DNA of 64,000 nt from Vibrio sp. B1FLJ16 (GCF_905175385.1 NZ_HG992749.1:1488001-1552000), one strand, 5' to 3'; positions 1 to 10,047 are shown, counted from the first letter of the stretch. Notes: generated from the sequence alone by a model not told the origin. Translations and numbers: made by a program.

Positions 1-1
1 G

Positions 2-472
2 GTTGATGCGCGTAATGATGAAAGTTTTGTGATTATGGCTCGTACTGATGCACTAGCGGTTGAAGGTATGGACAGTGCGATTGAACGTGCGATTGCTTGT
101 GTTGAAGCCGGTGCGGACATGATCTTCCCTGAAGCGATGAACAAGCTGGATCAATACCTACAGTTCTCAAATGCGCTAGAGCAAGCGACTGGAAAGCACG
201 TTCCTATTCTGGCCAACATTACTGAATTTGGCGCAACACCACTGTATGGCTGTAACGAACTGGCTAAAGCGAAAGTGGACATGGTGTTGTACCCGCTAAG
301 TGCGTTCCGCGCTATGAATAAAGCGGCAGAAACAGTTTACAAGCACCTTCTGGAAGTGGGTAATCAGGAAGCGCTGGTTGACTCTATGCAGACGCGTAAA
401 GAATTGTATCAGCACCTGAACTACCACGACTACGAAGACAAACTTGACCAGCTTTTCTCTGAAGGGAAATAG
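2..472 (+). CDS. prpB: 2-methylisocitrate lyase, C-terminal part (cut by window edge)
   Basis: Splits 2-methylisocitrate into pyruvate and succinate, the last step of the 2-methylcitrate cycle for propionyl-CoA. The frame is open from base 2, so the start and the N-terminal half, including the lyase Cys-Gly-His loop, lie outside the window. About 157 C-terminal residues of a roughly 295-residue family remain. The stretch reading [14 protein letters not shown] is typical of PrpB in the isocitrate lyase/PEP mutase superfamily. It is followed 123 bases on by prpC in the same direction, as in prp operons. Isocitrate lyase proper is excluded by context and length. The call is secure although partial. 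Confidence 0.93.
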   Translation, partial: VDARNDESFVIMARTDALAVEGMDSAIERAIACVEAGADMIFPEAMNKLDQYLQFSNALEQATGKHVPILANITEFGATPLYGCNELAKAKVDMVLYPLSAFRAMNKAAETVYKHLLEVGNQEALVDSMQTRKELYQHLNYHDYEDKLDQLFSEGK

Positions 473-595
473 CAAGAAAGAAGATAGTCGGAAGCCCAAG
501 AAATTTATTTTTCGTCGAATCCAATAACGTGAAATTCGTCTGGTGAATAAAACGCTCCAAAGAGAGCAAAGCCAGACAGAAAAGGAGTTCAAACA

Positions 596-1738
596 ATGCC
601 TCAAACTGAAGCAAAGAAAGCCGAGTTAGGTGGCGCTGGCCTACGTGGTCAAAGCGCGGGAAGCACAGCTTTATGTACTGTTGGTAAAACGGGAACCGGT
701 CTGACGTATCGCGGTTACGATATTACTGACCTTGCCAATAATGCTCAATTTGAAGAAGTAGCACATTTGTTGTTACGCGGTCACTTGCCAAATCAACAAG
801 AACTTGATGCGTACAAGACGCACCTGTTGAGCCTTCGCGGTTTACCAACTGAGCTAAAACAAGCTCTGGAACTTATTCCTGCATCTGCGCACCCGATGGA
901 CGTGATGCGTACGGGTTGCTCTATGTTGGGCAACTTAGAGCAGGAAATGAGCTTTGATGAGCAACTGCAATCAACTGAGCGCATGTTAGCGTTGTTCCCT
1001 GCAATCATCTGTTACTGGTATCGCTACAGCCATGATGGTGTGCGTATTAACACAGAAGACGAGACTGAAGACAGCATCGGTGGCTACTTCCTGAAGCTGC
1101 TTACTGATAAAGCGCCGTCTGAACTGCACAAGCAGGTTATGCACTGTTCATTAATCCTTTATGCAGAGCATGAGTTTAATGCGTCAACATTTGCTGCACG
1201 AGTTTGTGCATCAACATTGTCCGACATTCACTCTTGCATTACAGCTGCAATCGGTACGCTTCGTGGCCCTCTTCACGGCGGTGCAAACGAAGCGGCGATG
1301 GAGATGATTGAAGACTGGCAGACGCCGGATGAAGCAGAAGCTAACATCATGCAAATGCTGGCTAATAAAGACAAGATCATGGGCTTTGGTCATGCGATTT
1401 ACCGTGAAAGTGACCCACGTAATGCTTTGATCAAGCGTTGGTCTGAAGAGCTATCTAAGCAAGTCGGTGACACGCACTTATACGCAGTATCAGAGCGTGT
1501 GGAATCGGTCATGAAGCGTGAGAAAGGCTTGTTCTGTAATGCTGACTTCTTCCATGCATCGGCGTACCACTTCATGGACATTCCGACCAAACTGTTCACA
1601 CCGATTTTCGTGATGAGCCGTTTAACAGGTTGGGCTGCACACGTGTATGAACAACGCGCAAATAACCGCATTATTCGTCCAAGCGCGGACTACACAGGTC
1701 CAGACCATCAAGAATGGGTACCTATCGAAAAACGCTAG
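596..1738 (+). CDS. prpC: 2-methylcitrate synthase
   Basis: Condenses propionyl-CoA with oxaloacetate to 2-methylcitrate. The 380-residue length fits the short citrate-synthase-fold PrpC family rather than the longer GltA. The expected catalytic set is visible: His227 in the PLHGGANE segment, His266 in GFGHAIYRESDPRN, and Asp317 in CNADFFHASAY. An AAGGAG ribosome site lies 7 bases before the ATG. It sits second in the prp operon, between prpB and acnD. The neighbours and the short length make a housekeeping citrate synthase unlikely. Confidence 0.96.
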   Translation: MPQTEAKKAELGGAGLRGQSAGSTALCTVGKTGTGLTYRGYDITDLANNAQFEEVAHLLLRGHLPNQQELDAYKTHLLSLRGLPTELKQALELIPASAHPMDVMRTGCSMLGNLEQEMSFDEQLQSTERMLALFPAIICYWYRYSHDGVRINTEDETEDSIGGYFLKLLTDKAPSELHKQVMHCSLILYAEHEFNASTFAARVCASTLSDIHSCITAAIGTLRGPLHGGANEAAMEMIEDWQTPDEAEANIMQMLANKDKIMGFGHAIYRESDPRNALIKRWSEELSKQVGDTHLYAVSERVESVMKREKGLFCNADFFHASAYHFMDIPTKLFTPIFVMSRLTGWAAHVYEQRANNRIIRPSADYTGPDHQEWVPIEKR

Positions 1739-1744
1739 CGCGTA

Positions 1745-1786
1745 ACTCCTTCCTCTATGTGATTCTCTCCTCATAGGGGAAGGAGT
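1745..1786 (+). promoter_or_regulatory. Long intercistronic hairpin between prpC and acnD
   Basis: Arms 1745-1759 and 1772-1786 pair over 15 positions with one G-U pair, around a 12-base loop. No T-run follows, so it is not a normal intrinsic terminator. It could stabilise or be a processing site for the prpBC part of the message, or cause partial attenuation before acnD. Confidence 0.6.
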
Positions 1787-1925
1787 ACTTCTCGTCACAA
1801 ACATTACTAGAGCGACTACATCTCAATAAGTTCTCCAATCAAGTTCTCCAAACTGCTTTGCTAGAGTAGCGTTTCTAGAGTGATGGGGAGAAGGCCAAGA
1901 TGTACAGATTGAATGGAAGCAAACC

Positions 1926-4517
1926 ATGAGCACAAATATTAATACCCAATTCCGTAAGTCGCTTCCGGGGACTCAACTTGATTACTTTGATGCCCGCGAA
2001 GCCGTAAACTCTATCTCTCCTGGAGCCTATGAAACGCTCCCGTATACCTCTCGCGTTCTTGCCGAACAGCTCGTACGCCGCTGCGACCCTAGCGTATTAA
2101 CAGACAGCTTGAAGCAGCTCATCGAACGCAAACGTGATCTTGATTTTCCATGGTATCCAGCACGTGTTGTTTGTCATGACATTCTAGGTCAGACAGCTCT
2201 TGTTGACTTAGCCGGTTTACGTGATGCGATTGCCGATCAGGGCGGTGACCCGTCTAAAGTGAATCCAGTGGTTGAAACCCAGCTTATCGTTGACCACTCG
2301 CTTGCGGTAGAACACGCAGGTTTTGATCCAGACGCATTCGAGAAAAACCGTGCGATTGAAGAGCGCCGCAACGAAGACCGATTCCACTTTATAGAGTGGT
2401 GTAAAACGGCTTTTGAAAACGTCAGCGTGATTCCTGCGGGTAACGGCATCATGCACCAAATCAACCTAGAGAAAATGTCTCCGGTTGTACAGGCGAAGCA
2501 GGGCATTGCTTACCCAGATACTTGCGTTGGTACCGATAGTCATACGCCTCATGTTGATGCACTTGGTGTTATTGCGATTGGGGTTGGAGGTCTGGAAGCT
2601 GAAACAGTAATGCTTGGCCGCCCGTCAATGATGCGCCTACCAGACATCGTGGGTGTTAAGTTAACGGGTAAACGTCAGCCGGGTATTACTGCAACGGATA
2701 TTGTTCTGGCGATTACCGAGTTCTTACGTAATGAACGTGTTGTTTCTTCATATCTTGAATTCTTTGGTGAAGGTGCTCGCGACCTAACAATTGGTGACCG
2801 TGCAACCATCTCCAATATGACGCCAGAATACGGTGCAACCGCGGGTATGTTCTACATCGATGAGCAGACCATCAACTACCTGAAACTTACTGGTCGTGAC
2901 GAACAGCAAGTTGACTTAGTTGAGAAATACGCAAAACAAACCGGCCTTTGGGCAGACGATCTTGATACAGCGGTTTACGAGCGTGTACTTGAGTTCGATT
3001 TGTCATCAGTCAGCCGTAACATGGCAGGTCCTTCAAACCCGCACCGCCGTTTGCCAACTTCTGAATTGGCACAACGTGGTATTTCTGGTGCTTGGGAGGA
3101 GAAAGACGGCGAGTTGCCAGATGGCGCGGTGATCATTGCTGCTATCACATCATGTACAAACACCAGTAACCCAAGGAACGTGGTTGCTGCAGGCCTTGTC
3201 GCGAAGAAAGCCAATGAGCTCGGCCTTGTACGTAAACCTTGGGTGAAATCGTCTTTTGCTCCGGGTTCTAAGGTTGCGCGTCTTTACCTGGAAGAAGCGG
3301 GCTTATTACCAGAGTTAGAAAAGCTTGGCTTTGGTATCGTCGGTTACGCATGTACCACTTGTAACGGTATGAGTGGTGCGTTGGATCCAAAAATCCAGCA
3401 AGAAATCATTGACCGCGATTTGTACGCGACAGCCGTTCTGTCTGGTAACCGTAACTTTGATGGCCGAATCCATCCTTATGCGAAACAAGCCTTTTTAGCG
3501 TCTCCACCGTTAGTTGTGGCTTATGCGCTAGCGGGTACGATTCGTTTTGATATCGAGCGCGATGCATTGGGTACTGACCAAAACGGTAAACCAATTTACC
3601 TAAATGATTTGTGGCCAAGCGATGAAGAGATTGATGCCGTTGTAGGCAAACACGTTAAACCAGAGCAGTTCAACCAAGTTTATATCCAGATGTTTAAGCT
3701 CGATGACGCAGAAAAAAGCGCCAACCCTCTTTACGATTGGCGTCCGATGAGTACCTACATTCGTCGTCCTCCATACTGGGAAGGTGCGCTTGCAGGTGAC
3801 AGAACCCTGTCTGGTATGCGCCCATTAGCGGTTCTTGGTGACAACATCACCACCGACCACTTATCACCATCGAATGCGATTATGGCGAGCAGCGCGGCGG
3901 GTGAATACCTTGCCAAAATGGGTGTACCGGAAGAGGACTTCAACTCTTACGCAACGCATCGTGGTGACCACTTAACGGCACAACGAGCGACCTTTGCTAA
4001 CCCGAAACTATTTAACGAAATGGTGAAAGAGAACGGTGAAGTCGTTCAGGGTTCTCTGGCGCGAATCGAACCAGAAGGTCAGGTTGTACGCATGTGGGAA
4101 GCGATTGAGACCTACATGAACCGCAAACAGCCACTGATTGTAGTAGCTGGTGCTGATTATGGTCAGGGTTCATCTCGTGACTGGGCGGCAAAAGGCGTTC
4201 GATTGGCTGGTGTAGAAGCTATCGTTGCAGAAGGCTTTGAGCGTATTCACCGTACCAACTTGGTTGGCATGGGCGTGCTGCCACTGCAATTTAAGCCGGG
4301 TGTTAACCGCAATACATTAGAACTGGATGGTACTGAACTGTATGACGTGGTTGGTGAAATCAAGCCGGGTGCAGATTTAGCCTTGGTTATTACACGTAGC
4401 AACGGTGAGAAAGTCGACGTTCCGGTTACTTGTCGCTTAGATACCGCTGACGAAGTGCACGTGTATAACGCAGGTGGTGTACTGCAGCGTTTCGCGCAAG
4501 ATTTCCTAGCGCAATAA
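1926..4517 (+). CDS. acnD: Fe/S-dependent 2-methylcitrate dehydratase (AcnD)
   Basis: Aconitase-family [4Fe-4S] enzyme that dehydrates 2-methylcitrate to 2-methylaconitate, replacing PrpD in many gammaproteobacteria. The protein is 863 residues, the usual AcnD size. Cluster ligands are visible as a Cys near residue 409 (SCTNTSNP) and the CTTC pair near residues 476 and 479. A C-terminal swivel domain carries GADYGQGSSRDWAAKG. A GGAAG ribosome site lies 7 bases before the ATG. It is followed 9 bases later by prpF, its obligate partner, and there is no prpD in the window. Aconitase A is the only real alternative and is disfavoured by the operon. Confidence 0.95.
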   Translation: MSTNINTQFRKSLPGTQLDYFDAREAVNSISPGAYETLPYTSRVLAEQLVRRCDPSVLTDSLKQLIERKRDLDFPWYPARVVCHDILGQTALVDLAGLRDAIADQGGDPSKVNPVVETQLIVDHSLAVEHAGFDPDAFEKNRAIEERRNEDRFHFIEWCKTAFENVSVIPAGNGIMHQINLEKMSPVVQAKQGIAYPDTCVGTDSHTPHVDALGVIAIGVGGLEAETVMLGRPSMMRLPDIVGVKLTGKRQPGITATDIVLAITEFLRNERVVSSYLEFFGEGARDLTIGDRATISNMTPEYGATAGMFYIDEQTINYLKLTGRDEQQVDLVEKYAKQTGLWADDLDTAVYERVLEFDLSSVSRNMAGPSNPHRRLPTSELAQRGISGAWEEKDGELPDGAVIIAAITSCTNTSNPRNVVAAGLVAKKANELGLVRKPWVKSSFAPGSKVARLYLEEAGLLPELEKLGFGIVGYACTTCNGMSGALDPKIQQEIIDRDLYATAVLSGNRNFDGRIHPYAKQAFLASPPLVVAYALAGTIRFDIERDALGTDQNGKPIYLNDLWPSDEEIDAVVGKHVKPEQFNQVYIQMFKLDDAEKSANPLYDWRPMSTYIRRPPYWEGALAGDRTLSGMRPLAVLGDNITTDHLSPSNAIMASSAAGEYLAKMGVPEEDFNSYATHRGDHLTAQRATFANPKLFNEMVKENGEVVQGSLARIEPEGQVVRMWEAIETYMNRKQPLIVVAGADYGQGSSRDWAAKGVRLAGVEAIVAEGFERIHRTNLVGMGVLPLQFKPGVNRNTLELDGTELYDVVGEIKPGADLALVITRSNGEKVDVPVTCRLDTADEVHVYNAGGVLQRFAQDFLAQ

Positions 4518-4526
4518 GGAGTAATT

Positions 4527-5714
4527 ATGGAAAACAGTACTCCTAGCCAAATCAAAGTGCCTGCGACGTACATGCGTGGCGGCACGAGTAAAGGTGTCTT
4601 TTTCAACCTTGAAGATTTGCCATCAGAGGCTCAAGTGGCAGGTGAAGCGCGTGACAAGCTGTTGTTGCGTGTTATCGGCAGCCCAGATCCTTACGCTAAA
4701 CAAATAGACGGTATGGGCGGCGCCACTTCTAGTACCAGTAAAACGGTGATCGTTTCTCGCAGCAGCCAAGACGATCACGATGTTGACTACTTGTTCGGAC
4801 AAGTATCCATTGATAAGCCATTTGTGGATTGGAGTGGGAACTGCGGTAACTTGTCTGCCGCAATTGGGCCTTTTGCTATCCATGCTGGCCTGATCCCGCA
4901 AGATCGTATTCCAGAAAATGGAATTGTGACTGTACGTGTCTGGCAGGTGAACATCAGCAAAACTATTTTGGTTCATGTGCCGATTGTTAACGGATTCGTG
5001 CAAGAGACGGGAGAATTTGAACTTGATGGTGTGACTTTCCCGGCCGCTGAGATTCAAGTGGACTTTGTTGACCCGGCAGATGGGGAAGGCAGCATGTTCC
5101 CAACTGGCAACTTGGTCGATGATTTGGTGGTGCCAGATGTGGGTACGTTTAACGCTACCTTTATCAACGCAGGTATTCCAACCATTTTCATTGATGCTGA
5201 GTCTATTGGCTATCAGGGCACGGAACTGCAAGATGACATCAACAATGATGATGTAGCATTAGCGATGTTTGAATCGATTCGTGCGCATGGCGCGTTAAAA
5301 ATGGGTCTGATTTCTGAACTTGAAGAAGCTCAGACTCGCCAGCACACACCAAAAATCGCGTTTGTATCCAAGTCAAAAAGTTACCAGTCCTCAAGCGGCA
5401 AAGCGGTAAATGAGTCGGAAATTGATGTGCTGGTACGTGCGTTATCGATGGGCAAACTTCATCATGCGATGATGGGAACGGCAGCCGTTGCGATTGCTTC
5501 GGCGGCCTGTGTTCCGGGAACATTAGTCAATCTGGCTGCTGGTGGCGGCGAAAAAGAGTCAGTGACTTTTGGTCATCCGTCAGGGACGCTAAAAGTCGGT
5601 GCAAAAGCGAAGCAAACCGAACAAGGCTGGGTGGTACAAAAAGCCATCATGAGCCGAAGTGCGAGAATACTAATGGAGGGATTTGTGCGTGTACCCTCTG
5701 ATGTCTTTGAATAA
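4527..5714 (+). CDS. prpF: 2-methylaconitate cis-trans isomerase (PrpF)
   Basis: Isomerises the 2-methylaconitate made by AcnD so that it can be rehydrated to 2-methylisocitrate. The protein is 395 residues with a diaminopimelate-epimerase/proline-racemase type fold expected from the family. The N-terminal signature YMRGGTSKGVFF is visible, as is a DWSGNCGNLSAAIGPFA segment around residue 110. The start is decided by a GGAG site just before the ATG, only 9 bases after acnD, which suggests translational coupling. A long antisense reading frame over this gene looks like a shadow. Confidence 0.96.
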   Translation: MENSTPSQIKVPATYMRGGTSKGVFFNLEDLPSEAQVAGEARDKLLLRVIGSPDPYAKQIDGMGGATSSTSKTVIVSRSSQDDHDVDYLFGQVSIDKPFVDWSGNCGNLSAAIGPFAIHAGLIPQDRIPENGIVTVRVWQVNISKTILVHVPIVNGFVQETGEFELDGVTFPAAEIQVDFVDPADGEGSMFPTGNLVDDLVVPDVGTFNATFINAGIPTIFIDAESIGYQGTELQDDINNDDVALAMFESIRAHGALKMGLISELEEAQTRQHTPKIAFVSKSKSYQSSSGKAVNESEIDVLVRALSMGKLHHAMMGTAAVAIASAACVPGTLVNLAAGGGEKESVTFGHPSGTLKVGAKAKQTEQGWVVQKAIMSRSARILMEGFVRVPSDVFE

Positions 5715-5765
5715 AAGGAACGGTCTTTAAATAGAACGAGATCAGGACATACTGGAGGAAGCAAT

Positions 5766-7643
5766 ATGTCTTCATACGAGAAAGAGTACCAATGGGCGAA
5801 AAATGAACCGGAGAGTTTTTGGCGCGCTCAAGCGGAGAATATCGACTGGTTCGAATCTCCTAAGACCATCTTGAAAGCTGATGAGAATGGAATCGAGCGT
5901 TGGTTTCCAGATGGGGTGATGAACACGGCTTGGTTAGCACTGGACTATCATTGCGAGCAAGGTCGTGGTGATAACGCTGCCCTTATTTATGATTCACCAG
6001 TAACCGGGAACAAGCAGACTTACACCTACAGTGAGCTGCGTGACAACGTAGCGAAAATTGCAGGTATGCTGTCTAGCCAAGGCGTAGAAAAGGGCGACCG
6101 AGTCGTCATTTACATGCCGATGATCCCAGAAGCGGCAATGGCAATGCTTGCTTGTGCACGTTTGGGTGCGATTCACTCAGTTGTGTTTGGTGGTTTCGCG
6201 CCTAATGAGCTGGCGGTACGTATTGAGGATGCTGAGCCAAAAGTCATTATGACGGCATCGTGTGGCATCGAAATCAGTAAAATCATTCCGTATAAACCAT
6301 TAGTGGACAAAGCCATCATGGACAGCCGTTGGAAACCTGAGAAAGTGTTTGTTTTCCAGCGCCCAGAATGTGAAGCCGAGTTAAATCAGGAAAGAGATTT
6401 GGACTGGCAACAGGAATACAACAAAGCGCTACCTCATGCTTGTGTTCCTGTATTAGCAACAGACCCACTGTATATCCTTTATACCTCAGGCACGACGGGT
6501 AAACCGAAAGGGGTGGTACGTGATAACGGTGGCCATGCGGTCGCGATGAAGTACTCTATGAGTGCGATCTACAACATGCCACAAGACGGCGTGTTCTGGG
6601 CCGCGTCTGATGTTGGTTGGGTTGTCGGCCACTCTTACATTGTTTACGCGCCATTGATTCATGGTTGCACCACAATACTGTTTGAAGGTAAGCCAGTCAG
6701 AACACCAAATCCGGGCGCATTCTGGCGTGTGTGTGATGAGTACAAAGTTGATGCTTTATTCTCAGCACCGACCGCTTTCCGTGCTATTAAGAAAGAAGAC
6801 CCGGAAGGCGAGTTCTTAAAGCAGTATGATCTGTCAAACCTGAAAACCATCTTTATGGCTGGTGAGCGTTTAGATCCTCCTACGCTGGAATGGGTACAGA
6901 GCAAAACAGATAAACCTGTTATCGATCACTGGTGGCAAACAGAGACAGGTTGGGCGATTGCCGGTAACCCGACAGGCATTGAAATGATGCCGGTGAAAGC
7001 AGGCTCATCTACCAAGCCGATTCCTGGTTATCAGGTAGAAATTCTCGATGAACTCGGTGAACCTGTTAAAGCCAATCAGCAAGGTTTTGTGGCGCTAAAA
7101 CGTCCACTTCCACCAAGCTGTTTACCAACCGTATGGCGTAATCATGACCGCTTTGATACGGGCTACCTGAGCCAGTTCCCTGGCTACTATGTATCTGGTG
7201 ACGGCGGTTATCTGGATGAAGATGGCTATCTGTTCATCATGGGGCGTATTGATGATGTTATTAACGTCGCAGGCCACCGTTTATCTACTGGTGAGATGGA
7301 AGAAATTGTCGGTGGTCACCCTGCCATTGCAGAATGCGCGGTTGTTGGTATCCATGACGACCTGAAAGGGCAGCTTCCACTTGGTTTTGTTGTACTGAAA
7401 GACGGTGTCAAAGTAAACGAGTTGGATCTGGAAGGTGAACTGGTTGGCAAAGTTCGCAATGAGATAGGCGCAGTCGCTTGCTTTAAGCACGCACTGGTTG
7501 TTGACCGATTACCGAAAACACGGTCCGGTAAAATCCTGCGCAGAACGATTCGTCAGATTGCGGATGGTGAGAAATACACCGTTCCATCGACGATTGACGA
7601 CCCAACCAGCCTGAACGAAATTGAGCGCGTATTACGCCGCTAA
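5766..7643 (+). CDS. prpE: Propionate--CoA ligase
   Basis: Activates propionate with ATP and CoA to propionyl-CoA, feeding the methylcitrate cycle. The 625-residue length matches the acetyl-CoA synthetase-like PrpE family. The AMP-binding loop reads YTSGTTGKPKGVV around residue 240. The C-terminal RSGKILRR segment near residue 593 contains the conserved lysine that is acetylated in relatives. A GGAGGA ribosome site precedes the ATG. It is the last gene of the operon, 51 bases after prpF, and is followed by a strong terminator. Acetyl-CoA synthetase is the alternative, but the context argues for PrpE. Confidence 0.95.
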   Translation: MSSYEKEYQWAKNEPESFWRAQAENIDWFESPKTILKADENGIERWFPDGVMNTAWLALDYHCEQGRGDNAALIYDSPVTGNKQTYTYSELRDNVAKIAGMLSSQGVEKGDRVVIYMPMIPEAAMAMLACARLGAIHSVVFGGFAPNELAVRIEDAEPKVIMTASCGIEISKIIPYKPLVDKAIMDSRWKPEKVFVFQRPECEAELNQERDLDWQQEYNKALPHACVPVLATDPLYILYTSGTTGKPKGVVRDNGGHAVAMKYSMSAIYNMPQDGVFWAASDVGWVVGHSYIVYAPLIHGCTTILFEGKPVRTPNPGAFWRVCDEYKVDALFSAPTAFRAIKKEDPEGEFLKQYDLSNLKTIFMAGERLDPPTLEWVQSKTDKPVIDHWWQTETGWAIAGNPTGIEMMPVKAGSSTKPIPGYQVEILDELGEPVKANQQGFVALKRPLPPSCLPTVWRNHDRFDTGYLSQFPGYYVSGDGGYLDEDGYLFIMGRIDDVINVAGHRLSTGEMEEIVGGHPAIAECAVVGIHDDLKGQLPLGFVVLKDGVKVNELDLEGELVGKVRNEIGAVACFKHALVVDRLPKTRSGKILRRTIRQIADGEKYTVPSTIDDPTSLNEIERVLRR

Positions 7644-7674
7644 TTCAATAATCTGCTCTACATTTTTATGTTCC

Positions 7675-7710
7675 ACCCCTGTATCTCAATTAGATACAGG
7701 GGTGTTTTTT
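7675..7710 (+). terminator. Intrinsic terminator of the prp operon
   Basis: A perfect 12-bp stem (7675-7686 with 7692-7703) with a 5-base loop is followed by G and six T. It lies 31 bases after the prpE stop. Confidence 0.92.
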
Positions 7711-7835
7711 ATAAACAGACCCTAGAGCGAAAAGAAGTCAGAATAACCAATCAAATATTAAATCTTCCTATGCGCTTGCCATACTTACGCTTTCGCCACA
7801 AACTACAAAGGTTCAATTATTGGTAAACCTTTTTT

Positions 7836-8336
7836 ATGTCTGCATTTTTAATTAAACCAGCATGTTTTGATGATCTTGAAACTCTCAACGATCTGATGTT
7901 CGATTTACACGACGAGCATCATGTTCAATCTCCAGAACTGTTTAAAACAGCAGAAGAAATTGAGCAGGAGAAAAGCATTGCTCGTTATCTTGATGATCCC
8001 GAATGCCTCGTCTATGTTGCAAAACTTGAAGAAGAAATTGTGGGATTTGTATCTGGCCATTTCTGTGAACTGACGTCTACAGTTAGTCAGCCTGTGATGA
8101 TGGGAAGCGTCGATGAGCTTTATGTGCTGCCAGAATTCAGAAAGCAAGGCGTGGCAAAAAAGCTACTAGATAAAATTGAATCTGTTTTCGTTCAGTACGG
8201 TGTCAAACAGATGTTTGTAGAAGTATGGGATTTTAATCAACAAGCACTATCACTTTATGGAAAACAAGGTTTTGGCCACCACATTCATTGTTTGAGGAAG
8301 CCTTTGGTAAGTAAACCTGACGAGGTTGCGGAGTAA
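7836..8336 (+). CDS. GNAT-family N-acetyltransferase
   Basis: Predicted acetyl-CoA-dependent acetyltransferase of unknown substrate, 166 residues. GNAT motif A is visible as VDELYVLPEFRKQGVAKKLL (about residues 90-109), with the R-K-Q-G-V-A acetyl-CoA pyrophosphate loop. A motif-B-like region, EVWDFNQQALSLYGKQGF, follows. The fold is complete and there is no fusion. It stands alone after the prp terminator. No good ribosome site is seen before the ATG; the upstream bases are TTTTTT. Protein or small-molecule targets cannot be told apart from the sequence. Confidence 0.85.
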   Translation: MSAFLIKPACFDDLETLNDLMFDLHDEHHVQSPELFKTAEEIEQEKSIARYLDDPECLVYVAKLEEEIVGFVSGHFCELTSTVSQPVMMGSVDELYVLPEFRKQGVAKKLLDKIESVFVQYGVKQMFVEVWDFNQQALSLYGKQGFGHHIHCLRKPLVSKPDEVAE

Positions 8337-8589
8337 AATGTTCCCCTCGTTTTTGTAACTCATACTTATACGTTGTTTCAAAAGTGAGATTTCATAGAAT
8401 GCGGTTGAGTTTTTCTGACTATAATTTTATACAGCTGTCACATTATGAACGATGTTGCACTCCGTGCCTGGGACTCATCAGGCTTACATTAATTTTTATC
8501 TCCAAGTACCGGTCAAGCGTCGCTAATTTAAAAAATAATAGCAGCGACCTCATCTTGGTCATTATTCCTATTATTAAAGGTTACTATTC

Positions 8590-10047
8590 GTGTTGAGACA
8601 GTTATTTTTCCTCATTCTCTGTTCGGTTATGTTGGCGGTTTCTACAGTTTCTTTCGCCGAACCAACTTCTGAGGAAGATGAGTTATATGGCGCACTTTGT
8701 GTTGTGCGAGCAGACGATAAAATCGTTTTAGTTCATGAAATACTAACAGACAAAATCTCGCTTCCTGGTGGTTCAATAGGCGAAGGTGAGTCTCCTCAGG
8801 CTGCCGCCCAACGAGAAACTTGGGAAGAGACAGGACTGGTTGTTACCGTAGGTAAAGAGTTAGGTCGTATGTTTAAGGCTGTGTTCTACGATTGCGTATC
8901 GGACTCTGAAATTATTGCCTTTTCAACGATTAACGCGATGGGGGGCAACGAACTACCTGTATGGTTTGCGCCTCATTATGGTGTAGAGACGGCGTCAGCA
9001 ATGTTGCTGCAACCCAAAATGCTGCCTTCATCCTTATATCGCTACCCAGAAGAGTGGCCAGTAATCGTTGGTTATTTTGATCAGCTCTCGTTGCAACCTG
9101 TGCACTATGTGAATCAATTGATTGATTCTGCGCCATCATTCCGACAGCTTGAACTAGAGTGGATGACCGGCTTACAAAGTTGGGTAGGCTCAATCTCAGA
9201 GCACAGTTTTCAGACAGTTCACCAGTTTGCAGCTTTGACCCTTGAGTTGATAGCACCGACCATTTTACTGTTTTTGTTCCCGTTCGTTCTGATGCGCTTT
9301 GATAGTCGCTTTATTTTCAGGCTCTTCTTCGCTATTTCTGCGACATCAATTATGGCGTTGGTCGCACAACAGGGATTCTCGCTGCCTCGACCGCATGTCT
9401 ATGTACCAATGGTAGAGCTGACACATAGTTTCGGTTACAGCTTCCCTAGCTTACCAATCGCGGTATGGAGTTGTGTGTTCATGTTCCTGTTTCACAGAAC
9501 TGGTAGTTTTGGTTTCAATAGTACAACAGGTGCAGCCGCTCTCCTCACCGTGATGGTGATTCTGTCCAAGTTCTTCCTTGGTTCAGCGTTTATTTTGGAC
9601 ATGTTGTTAGGTGCGCTATTGGGTATTTTGGTCGCGTGGCATGTTTTACGGCTAGAAGAGAATCCGGAGATAAATGTTGATCAGCTGCTCACTTCCAAAG
9701 GTGTTTGGTTTGCTATGACAGCGATTACCGTTGCTATTTCAGTTATTTGGCCATTGCCGGTTTTTGCTTGCTGGCTTGCGGTTTTGATCACTGCGTCGGT
9801 GTTAGTTCTGGCATTTGATAACTCGCAAGTACAAATAAACACAAGGCAAATGATTTTCGTTACTCTGGTGCTGGTATTAGCTCATCAACTGTATTTGTAT
9901 TTCGCATCGCTCGTATCTTCCGACAGCTTGTGGTCTTTAATCTTTACTGCACTTCATTACCCATTACTGATGTTGCTGTGCTTTATGACCGTGCGCAGGC
10001 TCACACAAGATCAGTGGCAGCAGAGGGAAGTTCAGGAAGTAGAGTAG
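8590..10047 (+). CDS. Exported Nudix hydrolase fused to a degenerate PAP2-like membrane domain
   Basis: The protein has 485 residues and a GTG start decided by an AAAGG site 9 bases upstream. Residues 1-23 look like a signal peptide with SFA before the cut. Residues 33-160 form a Nudix domain with a full box from Gly61 to Leu83 (Gly61, Glu67, Arg75-Glu76, Glu79-Glu80, Gly82). Residues 210-470 contain many hydrophobic segments arranged like a PAP2 phosphatase. There, however, the signature is decayed: Arg-Pro at 267-268 and Asp337 remain, PSGH reads PSLP at 286-289, and the third-motif His is Ala333. I infer an active Nudix domain facing the periplasm, anchored by an inactive PAP2-like unit. 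The substrate is unknown. Confidence 0.8.
   Translation: MLRQLFFLILCSVMLAVSTVSFAEPTSEEDELYGALCVVRADDKIVLVHEILTDKISLPGGSIGEGESPQAAAQRETWEETGLVVTVGKELGRMFKAVFYDCVSDSEIIAFSTINAMGGNELPVWFAPHYGVETASAMLLQPKMLPSSLYRYPEEWPVIVGYFDQLSLQPVHYVNQLIDSAPSFRQLELEWMTGLQSWVGSISEHSFQTVHQFAALTLELIAPTILLFLFPFVLMRFDSRFIFRLFFAISATSIMALVAQQGFSLPRPHVYVPMVELTHSFGYSFPSLPIAVWSCVFMFLFHRTGSFGFNSTTGAAALLTVMVILSKFFLGSAFILDMLLGALLGILVAWHVLRLEENPEINVDQLLTSKGVWFAMTAITVAISVIWPLPVFACWLAVLITASVLVLAFDNSQVQINTRQMIFVTLVLVLAHQLYLYFASLVSSDSLWSLIFTALHYPLLMLLCFMTVRRLTQDQWQQREVQEVE

Noticed and set aside
4623..5231. Long antisense reading frame (202 codons) opposite prpF
   Set aside because: No ribosome site, no family pattern, and it lies wholly within the well-supported prpF frame.
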